Shown here piece after piece: positions 1-8,554 of a DNA stretch of 64,000 nt. Each line of letters starts with the position of its first letter. The stretch's first letter is position 1. Source of the stretch: Aureimonas ureilytica. Lineage in GTDB: Bacteria; Pseudomonadota; Alphaproteobacteria; Rhizobiales; Rhizobiaceae. Where the stretch lies: the NCBI RefSeq assembly GCF_001475935.1, contig NZ_LDQA01000021.1, positions 147,556-211,555 on the forward strand, read 5' to 3'. The position numbers and the translations under genes are program-made. Below the pieces are notes generated by a model that did no database searches, had not been told where the DNA came from, and was given only the letters and a program-made list of their open reading frames with translations.

Positions 1-288
1 GACGACGACCGTGTCGCCGATCTTCACCAGCGCGCCATTCTCGCCGCGCGGCCCGAGTTCCACCAGCGTGCGGCCGGTCGCGTCTTCCAGAACGAAGCGG
101 TTGCCGAAGACATCAGTGACGCGGCCGTCGAGGCGGATCGTGTTCATGTCGCGCAATTCGTTCACCTTCACCGGGGTGGCTTGCGGCGCGGCCGGGGCCT
201 GCGCATAGGCCAGCCCTGAGCCGGCCAGAACGGGGGCGGCGAGGGCCGCGAGGGCGAGGCGACGCTTGAGGGACAGCTTGTGGGGCAT
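1..288 (-). CDS. Exported OB-fold-like protein, C-terminus cut by the window
   Basis: Reading leftwards from ATG at 288, 96 codons are open to the window edge. Residues 1-29 form a signal peptide (MPHKLSLKRR, an Ala/Leu core, then a likely cut after AYA). The mature part contains INTIRLDG-like and VTDVFGNRFVLEDATGR segments, a strand pattern like small periplasmic OB-fold proteins of the YgiW/BOF type. The gene is divergent from the FeuPQ-like regulators with 142 bp between starts, so it may be a target or partner of that system (inference). Function is not known, and the 3' part lies outside the window. Confidence 0.65.
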   Translation of the reverse strand, partial: MPHKLSLKRRLALAALAAPVLAGSGLAYAQAPAAPQATPVKVNELRDMNTIRLDGRVTDVFGNRFVLEDATGRTLVELGPRGENGALVKIGDTVVV

Positions 289-347
289 TTCGAAAGTCCT
301 TTCCGTGTGGCGGATGGAGGCTTTTTACGAGACGCCGCGAAACCCCT

Positions 348-377
348 CCTGAACCACGTGGTTCAGGTTCCGTTCAG
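348..377. promoter_or_regulatory. 20-bp palindrome plus 11-bp-phased GTTCAG repeats
   Basis: A perfect 20-bp palindrome (348-367, half-site CCTGAACCAC) lies between the divergent starts at 288 and 431. Its right half contains GTTCAG at 361-366, and the same hexamer recurs at 372-377, giving two direct hexamers 11 bp apart. That spacing is typical of OmpR/PhoB-family response regulators, and the adjacent gene encodes one, so autoregulation is the simplest reading. The repeats are seen directly; binding is inferred. Confidence 0.55.
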
Positions 378-430
378 CCGCCGGGACTAGCGCGGAGGCT
401 GGTGTGCAGCCGTAGAAAAGGGACGATCCG

Positions 431-1105
431 ATGCGCGTGCTTCTTGTCGAGGACGATGCCGCTCTCGCCGGCGAGATCGCGGCGGCGCTGCGGGCCGAGA
501 ATTTCGCGGTGGATCATGCCGAGAATGGCGAGGACGGTCTGCATCTCGGCGACACCGAGCTTTACGACGCGGCGGTTCTCGATCTCGGCCTGCCCGATAT
601 GAGCGGCATCGAGGTGCTGCGCGGCTGGCGCGAGGCCGCGCGCTCGCTGCCCGTCCTGATCCTGACGGCGCGGGATGGTTGGAGCGACAAGGTGCAGGGC
701 TTCAAGGCCGGCGCCGACGATTATCTGGTGAAGCCCTTTCGCGTCGAGGAACTGGTGATGCGCCTGCGCGCCTTGGTGCGCCGCTCGCGCGGCCATGCCG
801 ACGCGCGCATCACCTGCGGGCCGATCAGCTATGACGCGCAGGTCGGCACGTTCGAGAAGGATGGCTTGCCGCTGAAGCTCACCGCGCTGGAATGGCGCGT
901 TCTCTCCTGCCTCATGCTGCGCAAGGAGGTGGTGGTGCCGCGCGCCGACCTGATCGAGCGCGTCTACGAGGGCGATGCGGAGGTGGATTCCAACTCGGTC
1001 GAGGTCATCATCGCGCGGCTTCGACGCAAGATCGGCCATGGCATGATCGAGACCTCGCGGGGCCTCGGCTACAGGCTCACCGCCGAAGGGGCCGGGGCGG
1101 CATGA
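431..1105 (+). CDS. feuP: OmpR-family response regulator, FeuP-like
   Basis: A 224-residue regulator. Receiver domain at about 2-115 with acidic pocket E7-D8-D9, phosphoacceptor D51 in VLDLGLPD, the conserved Thr in LILTARD and Lys in LVKPF. A winged-helix DNA-binding domain follows at about 125-220, ending in the wing motif ETSRGLGYRL. Length and motifs fit the rhizobial FeuP/PhoP-like group, which in Sinorhizobium controls cyclic glucan export genes among others. Its stop overlaps the start of the downstream kinase (ATGA), so the two are translationally coupled. A palindrome and phased hexamers lie 55-83 bp upstream. The family call is firm; the gene symbol is by resemblance. Confidence 0.9.
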   Translation: MRVLLVEDDAALAGEIAAALRAENFAVDHAENGEDGLHLGDTELYDAAVLDLGLPDMSGIEVLRGWREAARSLPVLILTARDGWSDKVQGFKAGADDYLVKPFRVEELVMRLRALVRRSRGHADARITCGPISYDAQVGTFEKDGLPLKLTALEWRVLSCLMLRKEVVVPRADLIERVYEGDAEVDSNSVEVIIARLRRKIGHGMIETSRGLGYRLTAEGAGAA

Positions 1106-2592
1106 CGGCCCCGCACCCGCATCCCGAGGCCCGTCCTCCCCTCGCTCCGCCGCCCGCGCATCGCATGCCCACCCGCCCTTTCTCTCGTCGGTTCGCCCGC
1201 CTGTTCGGCGGCTCGTTGCGCGCGCGCCTCGTCGCCTCGGCGGTGCTGTTCGTTCTTGTCGCCATTCCGCTCACCGGGCTGGTGCTCGCCCATGTTCTGG
1301 AGGGCATCGTGCAGGCGGAGGTGGCGACGCGGCTCGACCTGCAACTCTCGACCCTGCGCGCGGCGCTGACCGAGGGCGAGCGGCCTCCGCCCCGGCCCGG
1401 CCGGCCCCGTGGCGACGCGCGGCCTGGGGGCGATCTCAACTTCGATCGGTTCGGCCCCGAACCCCCGCCCTTCGACCGGCCGGGCTCGGGCTGGTATTGG
1501 CGCATTCTCGTGGACGGGCGCGACATGGCGTCTTCGCGCTCGCTCGGCCCTCGCTCGCTCGACATGGCCGACCCTGACGAGGAAGACGGCCCACCCCATC
1601 GTCTGCGCCCGGCCCAGGACGCGGACGGCCAAGCGCTTCTGGTGCGCTCGCTGCGGTTCGAGCGCGAGGGCGAGAACATCCGCATCGACGTGACCGCCCC
1701 GCGCGGCGCGCTGAGCGCGCCCTTACGCGATGCGATCCTCGCCGTGGCGTTGACGCTCGCAGGTCTCGGCCTCCTCTTGATCGGGGCGATCGTGTTTCAG
1801 GTGCGCTTCGGCCTTCTGCCGCTGGAGCATCTGCGCGGCGCGCTGAAGGCCGTGCGCGAGGGGCGGCGCGAGCGGATCGAGGGGCCGCAACCGGCCGAGC
1901 TGAAGCCGCTGGTGGACGAGCTGAACGCGCTGATCGCGCAGGATGCCGCGCATCTGCGTCAGGCGCGGCTGCATGTCGCCAATCTCGCCCATGGCTTGAA
2001 GACGCCGCTCGCCACCTTGAGCGCGGCCGCCGAGCGCCTCGACGCGGGCGAGCGGCAGGCCGAAATGCTGGGCCTCCTCGACCTCATGGACCGGCGCATT
2101 CGCCATCACCTGCGCCGCGCCCGCACGGCGGCGCTGGGCGGCACGCGCCGGCAGGCCGATGTGGCGCGCCATGGGCGCGATCTCGCCGCGATGCTCGATA
2201 AGTTCCGCGAAAACGAAGCCGTGCGCATCGAGGCGCGCTTGCCGGAAACGCTGCCGGCCGGCGTGGACGGCGAGGATCTCGACGAGATGCTCGGCAATCT
2301 TCTCGACAATGCGCGCCGCCATGCGCGCAGCCTCGTGACGTTCGACGCCGGGAGCCAGGGGCGCGAGGTGCTTATCCGCATCGGGGATGACGGGCCGGGC
2401 CTGTCGGAGGCCGAGATCGCGACGGTCCGCCAGCCCGGCCGCCGGCTGGACGAAAGCCAGCCCGGCCACGGCTTCGGCATTCCGATCACGGCCGAGATCG
2501 CCGAGCTTTACGGTGGCCGGCTGGAGTTCGGCCGAGCAGGCGTGGGCGGGCTGGAAGCGCGGCTCGTGCTGCCGGCCGCGACCGTGGAGTGA
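1102..2592 (+). CDS. feuQ: Membrane sensor histidine kinase, FeuQ-like
   Basis: A 496-residue kinase that partners the preceding regulator; its ATG overlaps that gene's stop by four bases. A transmembrane helix at about 38-60 and another at about 213-235 bracket a periplasmic loop rich in Pro, Arg and Asp (runs such as RPPPRPGRPRGD), which is oddly proline-heavy for a sensor. The phosphoacceptor box ANLAHGLKTPLATL places the active His at H297. The N box is LGNLLDNARRHA, and GDDGPGLSE and HGFGIPI are the ATP-lid glycine motifs. The HGLKTPL form is typical of PhoQ/FeuQ-type kinases. A second Met at 1165 is possible, but the overlap favours 1102. Confidence 0.88.
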   Translation: MTAPHPHPEARPPLAPPPAHRMPTRPFSRRFARLFGGSLRARLVASAVLFVLVAIPLTGLVLAHVLEGIVQAEVATRLDLQLSTLRAALTEGERPPPRPGRPRGDARPGGDLNFDRFGPEPPPFDRPGSGWYWRILVDGRDMASSRSLGPRSLDMADPDEEDGPPHRLRPAQDADGQALLVRSLRFEREGENIRIDVTAPRGALSAPLRDAILAVALTLAGLGLLLIGAIVFQVRFGLLPLEHLRGALKAVREGRRERIEGPQPAELKPLVDELNALIAQDAAHLRQARLHVANLAHGLKTPLATLSAAAERLDAGERQAEMLGLLDLMDRRIRHHLRRARTAALGGTRRQADVARHGRDLAAMLDKFRENEAVRIEARLPETLPAGVDGEDLDEMLGNLLDNARRHARSLVTFDAGSQGREVLIRIGDDGPGLSEAEIATVRQPGRRLDESQPGHGFGIPITAEIAELYGGRLEFGRAGVGGLEARLVLPAATVE

Positions 2593-2639
2593 GGCCGGCA
2601 GAATGACACCGGCGGATGCCGAGACGGCAACCGCGCGCC

Positions 2640-3872
2640 TCAGTCGCTGTCGGAGGCGCGCGGCTTGTCCGGTGCCGTGTTCGCCGCAGGACGGTGGCTC
2701 AGACGGCGGAGCTTGCCGCGCCAGGAGCGCAGCCGGCCATAAAGCGCCCCGTTGCTTTTCAGTCGCGCGCGCAGTTCTTCGGCGCCCTTGTCGGCCAGCG
2801 CCATGGCGTGGCCGCGCAAGGAATAGACCTCTTCCAGACGGAAGAAGGGCCGACTCAAAGCCCCCACGCTTTGCTTGTAGCTCTGGCCACCGACCGAGAA
2901 GTCGAAATAGGTGACACCCTCGCGGCAGGCCTGTTCGATGGCCAGGCTGATCATGAAGAGGCCGGGCGCGGTGTTGCGTGCGCGCTCGTCATCCATGGCG
3001 ATCAGAATGCCATGGGCCACGTCCCGATGGACCAGGTTCAGCATCAGCGCCAGGCAATCGCCATCCAGTTTGAGGCCGATAACCTGCGCCGAGCCGCCGG
3101 AAAGTCCCTCGTGAGCCGCCTGCCGGTAGAACTGGCCGTAGGCCGGGCTCGACAGAATGTCGAAGCGCCCGAGTTTACGAAACCGTGCGAGCCGCAGATG
3201 CAGCAGCTCGTCCATCATGGCGTCCACCTCGGCCGGCGTTCGAGCCGCTTCGAAGCTCAGCGTGCCCAACGCCTCCAGCCGTCGCCGCGTCTTGCCCACC
3301 TGCTTGACGAAGGATGGGCGGAAGACCCTGGCCGCCAGCGTGTCGGCGGGGCCGGGTGTTGCCATGCCGGACACCGACAGCGCCGAGTCTTGAATTCCAT
3401 CGACGAGCGCCAGCGGGTTGGGAATGCCGGGCACGATCTCATGCGGGATCGAATCGAGACGCAGCCGGTCCGCCTTCGGCAATGCGGCACGGACCGCCAG
3501 CCAGAGGCGCCGGGCCTCTTCGGCCGTGTAGGCGACGGGCTGGGCAAGGACCGGCGCGGTATAGTCGCATACGCCCGCGCTGAGCGGCACGATCTCCGTC
3601 AGGCCTGCCTTGCGCCTGATCGCCAGCGGCAGGAGCAGGATCGGCGCGCCGCTCGCCGCGTCGCGGAGTTCCACGATGAGAGGTTCGGACTTGTCCAGCG
3701 CCAGAAGGTGTTCCACCACCAGCGCCATCCAGCCATAGCGCTGATGGGCGTTGCAGGCGCCCTGCGCTTCGCAGGCGAGCCAGAGATCGCGAACCGATGC
3801 GAGATCGCGGTGAAGCCATGCGACGGGTGTCACGGCGACTGGCACGCTTGAGGGAAGGGAACGCTCATCCAT
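2640..3872 (-). CDS. GNAT-fold acyltransferase (BioF2-like/CelD type) of the EPS locus
   Basis: A 410-residue cytoplasmic protein of the GNAT acyltransferase group that often accompanies bacterial EPS clusters. The C-terminal half carries the motif YFDFSVGGQSYKQSVG, matching the family's FDF...G...YK signature, preceded by GLFMISLAIEQA. Such proteins are thought to transfer acyl or amino-acyl groups onto polysaccharide units or precursors; the substrate here cannot be told. It is the last gene of a three-gene minus-strand unit: its first eight bases overlap the flippase gene upstream. A role in decorating the repeat unit is inferred from context. Confidence 0.8.
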   Translation of the reverse strand: MDERSLPSSVPVAVTPVAWLHRDLASVRDLWLACEAQGACNAHQRYGWMALVVEHLLALDKSEPLIVELRDAASGAPILLLPLAIRRKAGLTEIVPLSAGVCDYTAPVLAQPVAYTAEEARRLWLAVRAALPKADRLRLDSIPHEIVPGIPNPLALVDGIQDSALSVSGMATPGPADTLAARVFRPSFVKQVGKTRRRLEALGTLSFEAARTPAEVDAMMDELLHLRLARFRKLGRFDILSSPAYGQFYRQAAHEGLSGGSAQVIGLKLDGDCLALMLNLVHRDVAHGILIAMDDERARNTAPGLFMISLAIEQACREGVTYFDFSVGGQSYKQSVGALSRPFFRLEEVYSLRGHAMALADKGAEELRARLKSNGALYGRLRSWRGKLRRLSHRPAANTAPDKPRASDSD

Positions 3873-5139
3873 GCGATCGGCCCGAGAGGAAGCGGAGGGA
3901 GAAGGGGCGGCCGGCCTCGCGCGGGGCGAGGCGACGGCTGACGGCGGTCCAGGAGAGAACGGCCACCAGAATCTCGGACGCGGCGGCCCCCGCCAGCACC
4001 CAGTCCGGCGGAGCCAGCAGAAGCAGCGCCACGATCAAGGCCATTCCGAAAGTGGCCGCGATGCCGGTCGTCAGCGCGACCGTGCCGAAATCACCCAGTG
4101 ATTCCAGCGTGATGCGCGGCATGACGTAGAGCATGGTGGTGAAGTAGATCGCCCAGGAAAACAGCCCGATCAGCCAGCCGTCGGCATGGGCGAGAACGTC
4201 GGATTTCACGAAGGGCAGAACCGCCAGAACCAGCCCGCCATAGGCAAGGCCGACCAGCCCGAGCCCCAGCGTCCACAAGCCCATCAGCCGCCAGACAGCG
4301 GCATCGTCCCGCCCGACGAGACGCGCGATTTCGGGCTGCACCATATTGGCGATGGCACCCGCCACGATGCGCAGCGGCGTGAAGAAGACGAGCACGGCCG
4401 CGATCGGCGCATAGGCGGCGGGGCCGGCGAAGCTTGCCACCAAGAGCGCCATGGCTTGGCCTTGAAGCGTCACCGTGGTCGCGCTCAGCGCCGACCAGCG
4501 CACGGAGCGCCAGAGGCCGAGCCAGCGCCGGCGCATACTGGCGCGCAGCGTGAAGCGGATCGGCCGGCGCATTCCCAAGAGCATGATGGCGACGCCGAGC
4601 GCGTTGGTCACGGCGAGCGCCAGAAAGGTCTCGTGCAGAAGGTCGCCCCCGCGCCAGACCACGAAACCCGTGGCGAGAACGCTGAAAGCCGTGAAGCCGA
4701 GATCGCTCAGTGCCACGAGGCCCGGCCGGCCCAGCGCGAAGTTGCTGACGCGCAGATGGCTGCGGAACGACCAGAATAGCACGAAGATGCCGACCGAGCC
4801 GATCTCGGTGGCGTCCCAGGCGAGCATCAGGAGAACCGTCACGAGGCTGATCGCGACCGACAGGACGAAAGCCCCCGACGCGAAGCTCACGTCATAGGCA
4901 TGGGCGCGGTGACGCCCGCTTTCCCGGCCGATCCAGATCGAGGCGGGAACGGCGGTGAGCGAGCGCACATAGGTGATCGCGACGCCGCCCATGACCATGG
5001 CGAGCGCGAACAGCCCGTAGCTTTCGGCCGACAGGCGATGCAGGAGGAGGATGTTCAGGGCGAAATGAAAGGCGCTCTGCATCGCCTCGCCGCCGATCAT
5101 CATCACGAGGCGGCGCGCCAGCGGGAGGAGGCGTCTCAT
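3865..5139 (-). CDS. Polysaccharide flippase (MATE/PST superfamily), first copy
   Basis: A 424-residue polytopic membrane protein with about 12 hydrophobic segments spread over its length and short basic loops (for example RRPIRFTLRASMRRRW in the middle). The N-terminus RRLVMMIGGEAMQSAFHF and overall pattern match the Wzx-like oligosaccharide flippase family, which moves lipid-linked repeat units across the inner membrane. It overlaps both neighbours (8 bp with the acyltransferase, 4 bp with the GT4), so the three are an operon. A second flippase lies at 33930-35252, so the locus carries two. Confidence 0.85.
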   Translation of the reverse strand: MRRLLPLARRLVMMIGGEAMQSAFHFALNILLLHRLSAESYGLFALAMVMGGVAITYVRSLTAVPASIWIGRESGRHRAHAYDVSFASGAFVLSVAISLVTVLLMLAWDATEIGSVGIFVLFWSFRSHLRVSNFALGRPGLVALSDLGFTAFSVLATGFVVWRGGDLLHETFLALAVTNALGVAIMLLGMRRPIRFTLRASMRRRWLGLWRSVRWSALSATTVTLQGQAMALLVASFAGPAAYAPIAAVLVFFTPLRIVAGAIANMVQPEIARLVGRDDAAVWRLMGLWTLGLGLVGLAYGGLVLAVLPFVKSDVLAHADGWLIGLFSWAIYFTTMLYVMPRITLESLGDFGTVALTTGIAATFGMALIVALLLLAPPDWVLAGAAASEILVAVLSWTAVSRRLAPREAGRPFSLRFLSGRSHG

Positions 5140-6287
5140 GCCGCGCTCCGCCTGGAAGGGGCCGACGCCTGCCGGCGTGCCAGATTGGCGCTGAGAACGC
5201 CTGTCAACGCCTCGGCCGCCGTCGCTTGGGAGAAGAGCCGCTCGAACCGCGTGCGGCCGGCCTCAGCGAAGGCGGGGAGAGGGGAGGGGTCGGCGAGGAT
5301 CGCCTCGATCCGCGCGGCGAGCGCGGCCGGATCGCCCGGCGGCACGACCCAGCCGGTGCGCCCATCCTCCACGGTTTCGCCGAGGCCGCCAATATCGGAG
5401 ACGATCGGCGGGCGGCCATAGGCCTGCGCCTCGATCGCCACGCGCCCCAGCGACTCGGGCAAACGCGAAGGAACCGCCACGATGTCGGCCCAGCGGTAAT
5501 GCTCGGCCGGGTCCGGCACGAAGGGAAGCAGGCGAACGACGGAGTCCAGCCCCGCTGCCGTGATGCGCCGCTCCAGCTCGATCTCGGGCGCGCGCGTCTC
5601 GAAGGCGCTGCCGACGATGCGCACCGACAGGCGCGCGCGTAACATCGGCGGCAGGAGGGCGAGCGCGTCGAGCAGGACTTCCTGCCCCTTGATGCGGTTG
5701 ATGCGCCCCAGCATCAGAAGATGAAGCGGGCCTTCGGCGGTGGCCTTGACCGGCTGCGTGTCGGCCGCCAGCGCCACGCCATTATAGATCACGTGGCTCC
5801 GTTGGCCCGCGAGGCCGGGATAGGTGCGCTTTGTCGCCTGCGAGTTGAAGATGATCTCCGCCCCGCTCCAGCGCAGGAGGGCGCGGAGCACCTTCAACGC
5901 CCCGCCTTCGGGGATTTCGTGCACATGGATGATCGTCTTGGCCTTGAACAGGCGAGCGACCAGCGTGTGGTCGAAGACCACGGCGGTGTTGATATAGACG
6001 AGGTCGGCCGCGCGCAGCCGCTTCAGGGCGCGCCAGAGCGCGCGGGGCAGGTCGATCGCGGCGGTCGCGATCAGCTGTGGCAGCGAATGCCGGCGCAGGA
6101 CCCAGAGCGGCTCGATCGCAGGCGCGAAGCCTTCCTTGCGCAGCGCCTCGGCGAGCGGCCCTTCGCGCGGGAGCACGATTTCGATCTCGGCATGGGGAAA
6201 GGCGGAACGGATCGCGCGCAGGCTCTCGATGAAGCTGCGGTCCGACCCATAGAGCTCGTAGCCTTGATGAATGCAGGAAATGCGCAT
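5136..6287 (-). CDS. Glycosyltransferase family 4 protein
   Basis: A 383-residue GT-B enzyme. The N-terminal domain begins MRISCIHQGYELYGSDRSF, and the acceptor-domain start is seen in LGRINRIKGQEVLLDAL. The nucleotide-sugar site has the E-x7-E pattern in PESLGRVAIEAQAYGRP, followed by VSDIGGLGETVEDG and GWVVPPGDP. It adds a sugar from an NDP donor to the EPS repeat unit; donor and linkage are unknown. The longer ORF to 6341 adds a low-complexity Arg/Gly leader, so I start at the ATG at 6287, which gives the normal family N-terminus. It heads the minus-strand operon and is divergent from the Wzc-like gene. Confidence 0.87.
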   Translation of the reverse strand: MRISCIHQGYELYGSDRSFIESLRAIRSAFPHAEIEIVLPREGPLAEALRKEGFAPAIEPLWVLRRHSLPQLIATAAIDLPRALWRALKRLRAADLVYINTAVVFDHTLVARLFKAKTIIHVHEIPEGGALKVLRALLRWSGAEIIFNSQATKRTYPGLAGQRSHVIYNGVALAADTQPVKATAEGPLHLLMLGRINRIKGQEVLLDALALLPPMLRARLSVRIVGSAFETRAPEIELERRITAAGLDSVVRLLPFVPDPAEHYRWADIVAVPSRLPESLGRVAIEAQAYGRPPIVSDIGGLGETVEDGRTGWVVPPGDPAALAARIEAILADPSPLPAFAEAGRTRFERLFSQATAAEALTGVLSANLARRQASAPSRRSAA

Positions 6288-6453
6288 GGCCCATCGCCCC
6301 TGCGCCCGGCGGTCGCCCACCCGGCGCTGGTCCCCCGCCACATGCCCGAAAGGAAGGTCGGAACATGCAGCCGCAGGACAATCATAATCAGAATTTAGCC
6401 ATTCCGATCTAATCCAAGAGCGGTGCAGATTGTGTGAACGACGTGGGTGGGCA
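6288..6453. promoter_or_regulatory. Divergent promoter region between the two EPS transcription units
   Basis: This 166-bp gap separates the minus-strand GT4 operon from the plus-strand Wzc-like operon. A short AT-rich island at about 6379-6415 (ATCATAATCAGAATTTAG, then TCTAATCC) stands out against the GC-rich surroundings and is the likely place for both promoters. I cannot assign -35/-10 elements with confidence. Confidence 0.4.
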
Positions 6454-8553
6454 ATGGGCGGCTGGGCTCAACTTTCGAATGATGGCGTCGAAGGCCCGTC
6501 CCACGCCGAGGATTCGTCGGTTGAACTCGGCGAACTCAAGGGAATTCTGGTCCATCGGCGCGGCCTGATCCTCGGAACGGCGGTGCTTCTGGCCGTGTTG
6601 GCGCTCGTCTACGGTCTCGTGACGCCGCCGCTCTACAGCGCCACCGCCGAAATCCTGATCGACCCGCGCGACCGGCAGATCGTCAGCAACGCCATCAACC
6701 CGAGCACGCTGTCGCCCGATGGCGGCATCACGCAGGTCGAAAGCCAGGTCGCGGTGGTGCAGTCGAATTCCGTGCTCCTGCGCGCCATCGAAATGGCCAA
6801 TCTCACCGCCGACCCTCATTTCAACCGGGTGAGTTTCCTGTCCCGCCTCAAGGCCCGGTTGCTGGGACAGCCGCTCGACGCCGAGCGTTCGAAGGACGAG
6901 GCGACGGCCCGCACGCTCGACCAGCTGCGCCGCAATCTGTCGGTCAAGCGCGCCGACAAGGTTCTGGTGATCGACGTGACGGTGACGGCGCAAGAGCCGG
7001 CAGAGGCCGCACGCCTCGCCAATATCATCGCCGATTCCTATCTCGCCGATCAGAGCGACGCCCGCGCCGACGCCTCCCGCGATGCGGCCGGTGCGCTGAC
7101 GGCGCGTCTCGCCGAGCAGCGGGCCGCCGTGCAGGCGGCGGAAGACGCGGTGGAAAAATACCGCAACGACAACAATCTGATCAGCGCCGGCGGCGTGCTC
7201 GTGTCCGATCAGGCGCTGGCCGATATCAATACGCAGCTGGCCAATGCGCGCAACGTGACCGCCTATCAGAAGGCACGGGTGGACCAGATCCAGTCGATCA
7301 TCGCCTCGGGCCGCACGCCCGACGCCACGGGCGAAGTGATGCGCTCCACGGTGATCTCCAGCCTGCGCGACCGCGAGGCCGCGCTCGACCAGCGCATTTC
7401 CGAAATGACGCTCCAGCTCGGCGCGCGCCACCCGACGCTCCAGGCCGCCCAAGCGCAGAAGGTCGGCATCGAGCGTCAGATCCGCACCGAGCTGGCTCGC
7501 ATCGCCGCCTCCGCCACCGCCGACTACAATTGGGCCAAGGCGGCCGAGGACGAGTTGAAGACCCGTCAGGCGACATTGGAAAGCCAGACGCGCGCCACCG
7601 ATCAGGTTCAGGTTCGCCTGCGTGAGCTGGAGAGGGACCGTGATGCCGTGCGCGAGGTCTATGCCAATTACCTCAAGCGCAGCCAGGAGGTGCGCGAGCA
7701 GTCCAATATCGACAGCACCAATGCGCGCGTGATCAGCCGGGCCATCGTGCCGATCGACAAGAAGGGGCCGCCGACGCCGCTTCTGGCGGTGGCCGGCTTC
7801 TTCGGCGGGCTTGGCCTGGGCGCGGCGCTGGCGCTGCTGGTGGAATACGCCTCGCCGACCGCCCTGTCGGAGCGGCAGGTGCGCCAGGCCGCCGGCGCGC
7901 CGGTTCTGGCCGTTCTCCCGGGCTCGATCCTGCGGGGTCGCCAGCCCGCCCGCGCCGGGCGCCGCGCGCGCAATCTGTCCGGCCTTCTGGGGCTGGTGCT
8001 GCGGCGGCTTTCCACCAGCCGCCGGGAGCGGCGCTCGCCGGTTTCCGTGGTGCTGCTTTGCTCGGCCGAGGCGGATGCGCGGGCGCGCGGGCGCGTGGCG
8101 AGCGAGCTGGCCGCTACGGCCGCCTCGCGCGGGGAGCGGGTGCTGCTGATCGACGCCGATCTGATGCATAGCCGCGCTCAGGGGCCGGCCGGGTTGATCG
8201 ATGTTCTGTCGGGTGAAAGCCGCCTGTCGAACGCCGTGCAGGATTGCTACGACGATCAGGTCCGCTTCATGGCGATCGGCGGCGACCGGGCCGTTCTGAA
8301 GGAGCGGGACGCGCTGCGCTTCACCGAGCGGCTCTGGATGGACGCGGCCGACAGTTTCGACATCGTGGTGGTCGATGCCGGCGATCTCACGACCAATCTG
8401 CGCGCCTCCGCGCTGGTCGCCACGGCCGAGGACATTCTGGTGGTCGCCCGCCTGCGCTCGACCCCGCTGGAAGCGATCCGGGCGCAGGCGACGGCTGCCG
8501 GCGTCATGGGCCGCGATCTCTCCGGCGCGCTCGTGATCGGCGCGGGGCGCTGA
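6454..8553 (+). CDS. Wzc/ExoP-like polysaccharide co-polymerase with degenerate kinase domain
   Basis: A 699-residue inner-membrane protein. Wzz domain with first membrane helix at about 37-58 (LILGTAVLLAVLALVYG), a long periplasmic coiled-coil region at about 60-440 with a GNVR-like tail, and a second helix at about 444-466 (FFGGLGLGAALALL). A cytoplasmic BY-kinase-like domain follows. Its Walker A' strand VLLIDADLMH is present (about 563-572) and a VVVDAGD strand follows, but the Walker A position reads CSAEADARARGRVASELA with no GxxxxGK[ST], and no C-terminal tyrosine cluster is visible. It should therefore set chain length without kinase activity (inference). I choose ATG 6454 over the upstream TTG at 6430. 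One base separates it from the VpsF-like gene. Confidence 0.88.
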   Translation: MGGWAQLSNDGVEGPSHAEDSSVELGELKGILVHRRGLILGTAVLLAVLALVYGLVTPPLYSATAEILIDPRDRQIVSNAINPSTLSPDGGITQVESQVAVVQSNSVLLRAIEMANLTADPHFNRVSFLSRLKARLLGQPLDAERSKDEATARTLDQLRRNLSVKRADKVLVIDVTVTAQEPAEAARLANIIADSYLADQSDARADASRDAAGALTARLAEQRAAVQAAEDAVEKYRNDNNLISAGGVLVSDQALADINTQLANARNVTAYQKARVDQIQSIIASGRTPDATGEVMRSTVISSLRDREAALDQRISEMTLQLGARHPTLQAAQAQKVGIERQIRTELARIAASATADYNWAKAAEDELKTRQATLESQTRATDQVQVRLRELERDRDAVREVYANYLKRSQEVREQSNIDSTNARVISRAIVPIDKKGPPTPLLAVAGFFGGLGLGAALALLVEYASPTALSERQVRQAAGAPVLAVLPGSILRGRQPARAGRRARNLSGLLGLVLRRLSTSRRERRSPVSVVLLCSAEADARARGRVASELAATAASRGERVLLIDADLMHSRAQGPAGLIDVLSGESRLSNAVQDCYDDQVRFMAIGGDRAVLKERDALRFTERLWMDAADSFDIVVVDAGDLTTNLRASALVATAEDILVVARLRSTPLEAIRAQATAAGVMGRDLSGALVIGAGR

Positions 8554-8554
8554 C

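Noticed and set aside
2616..3851. 411-residue frame on the plus strand opposite the acyltransferase
   Set aside because: No recognisable domain; the minus-strand gene has the FDF...YK motif and overlaps the flippase in an operon.
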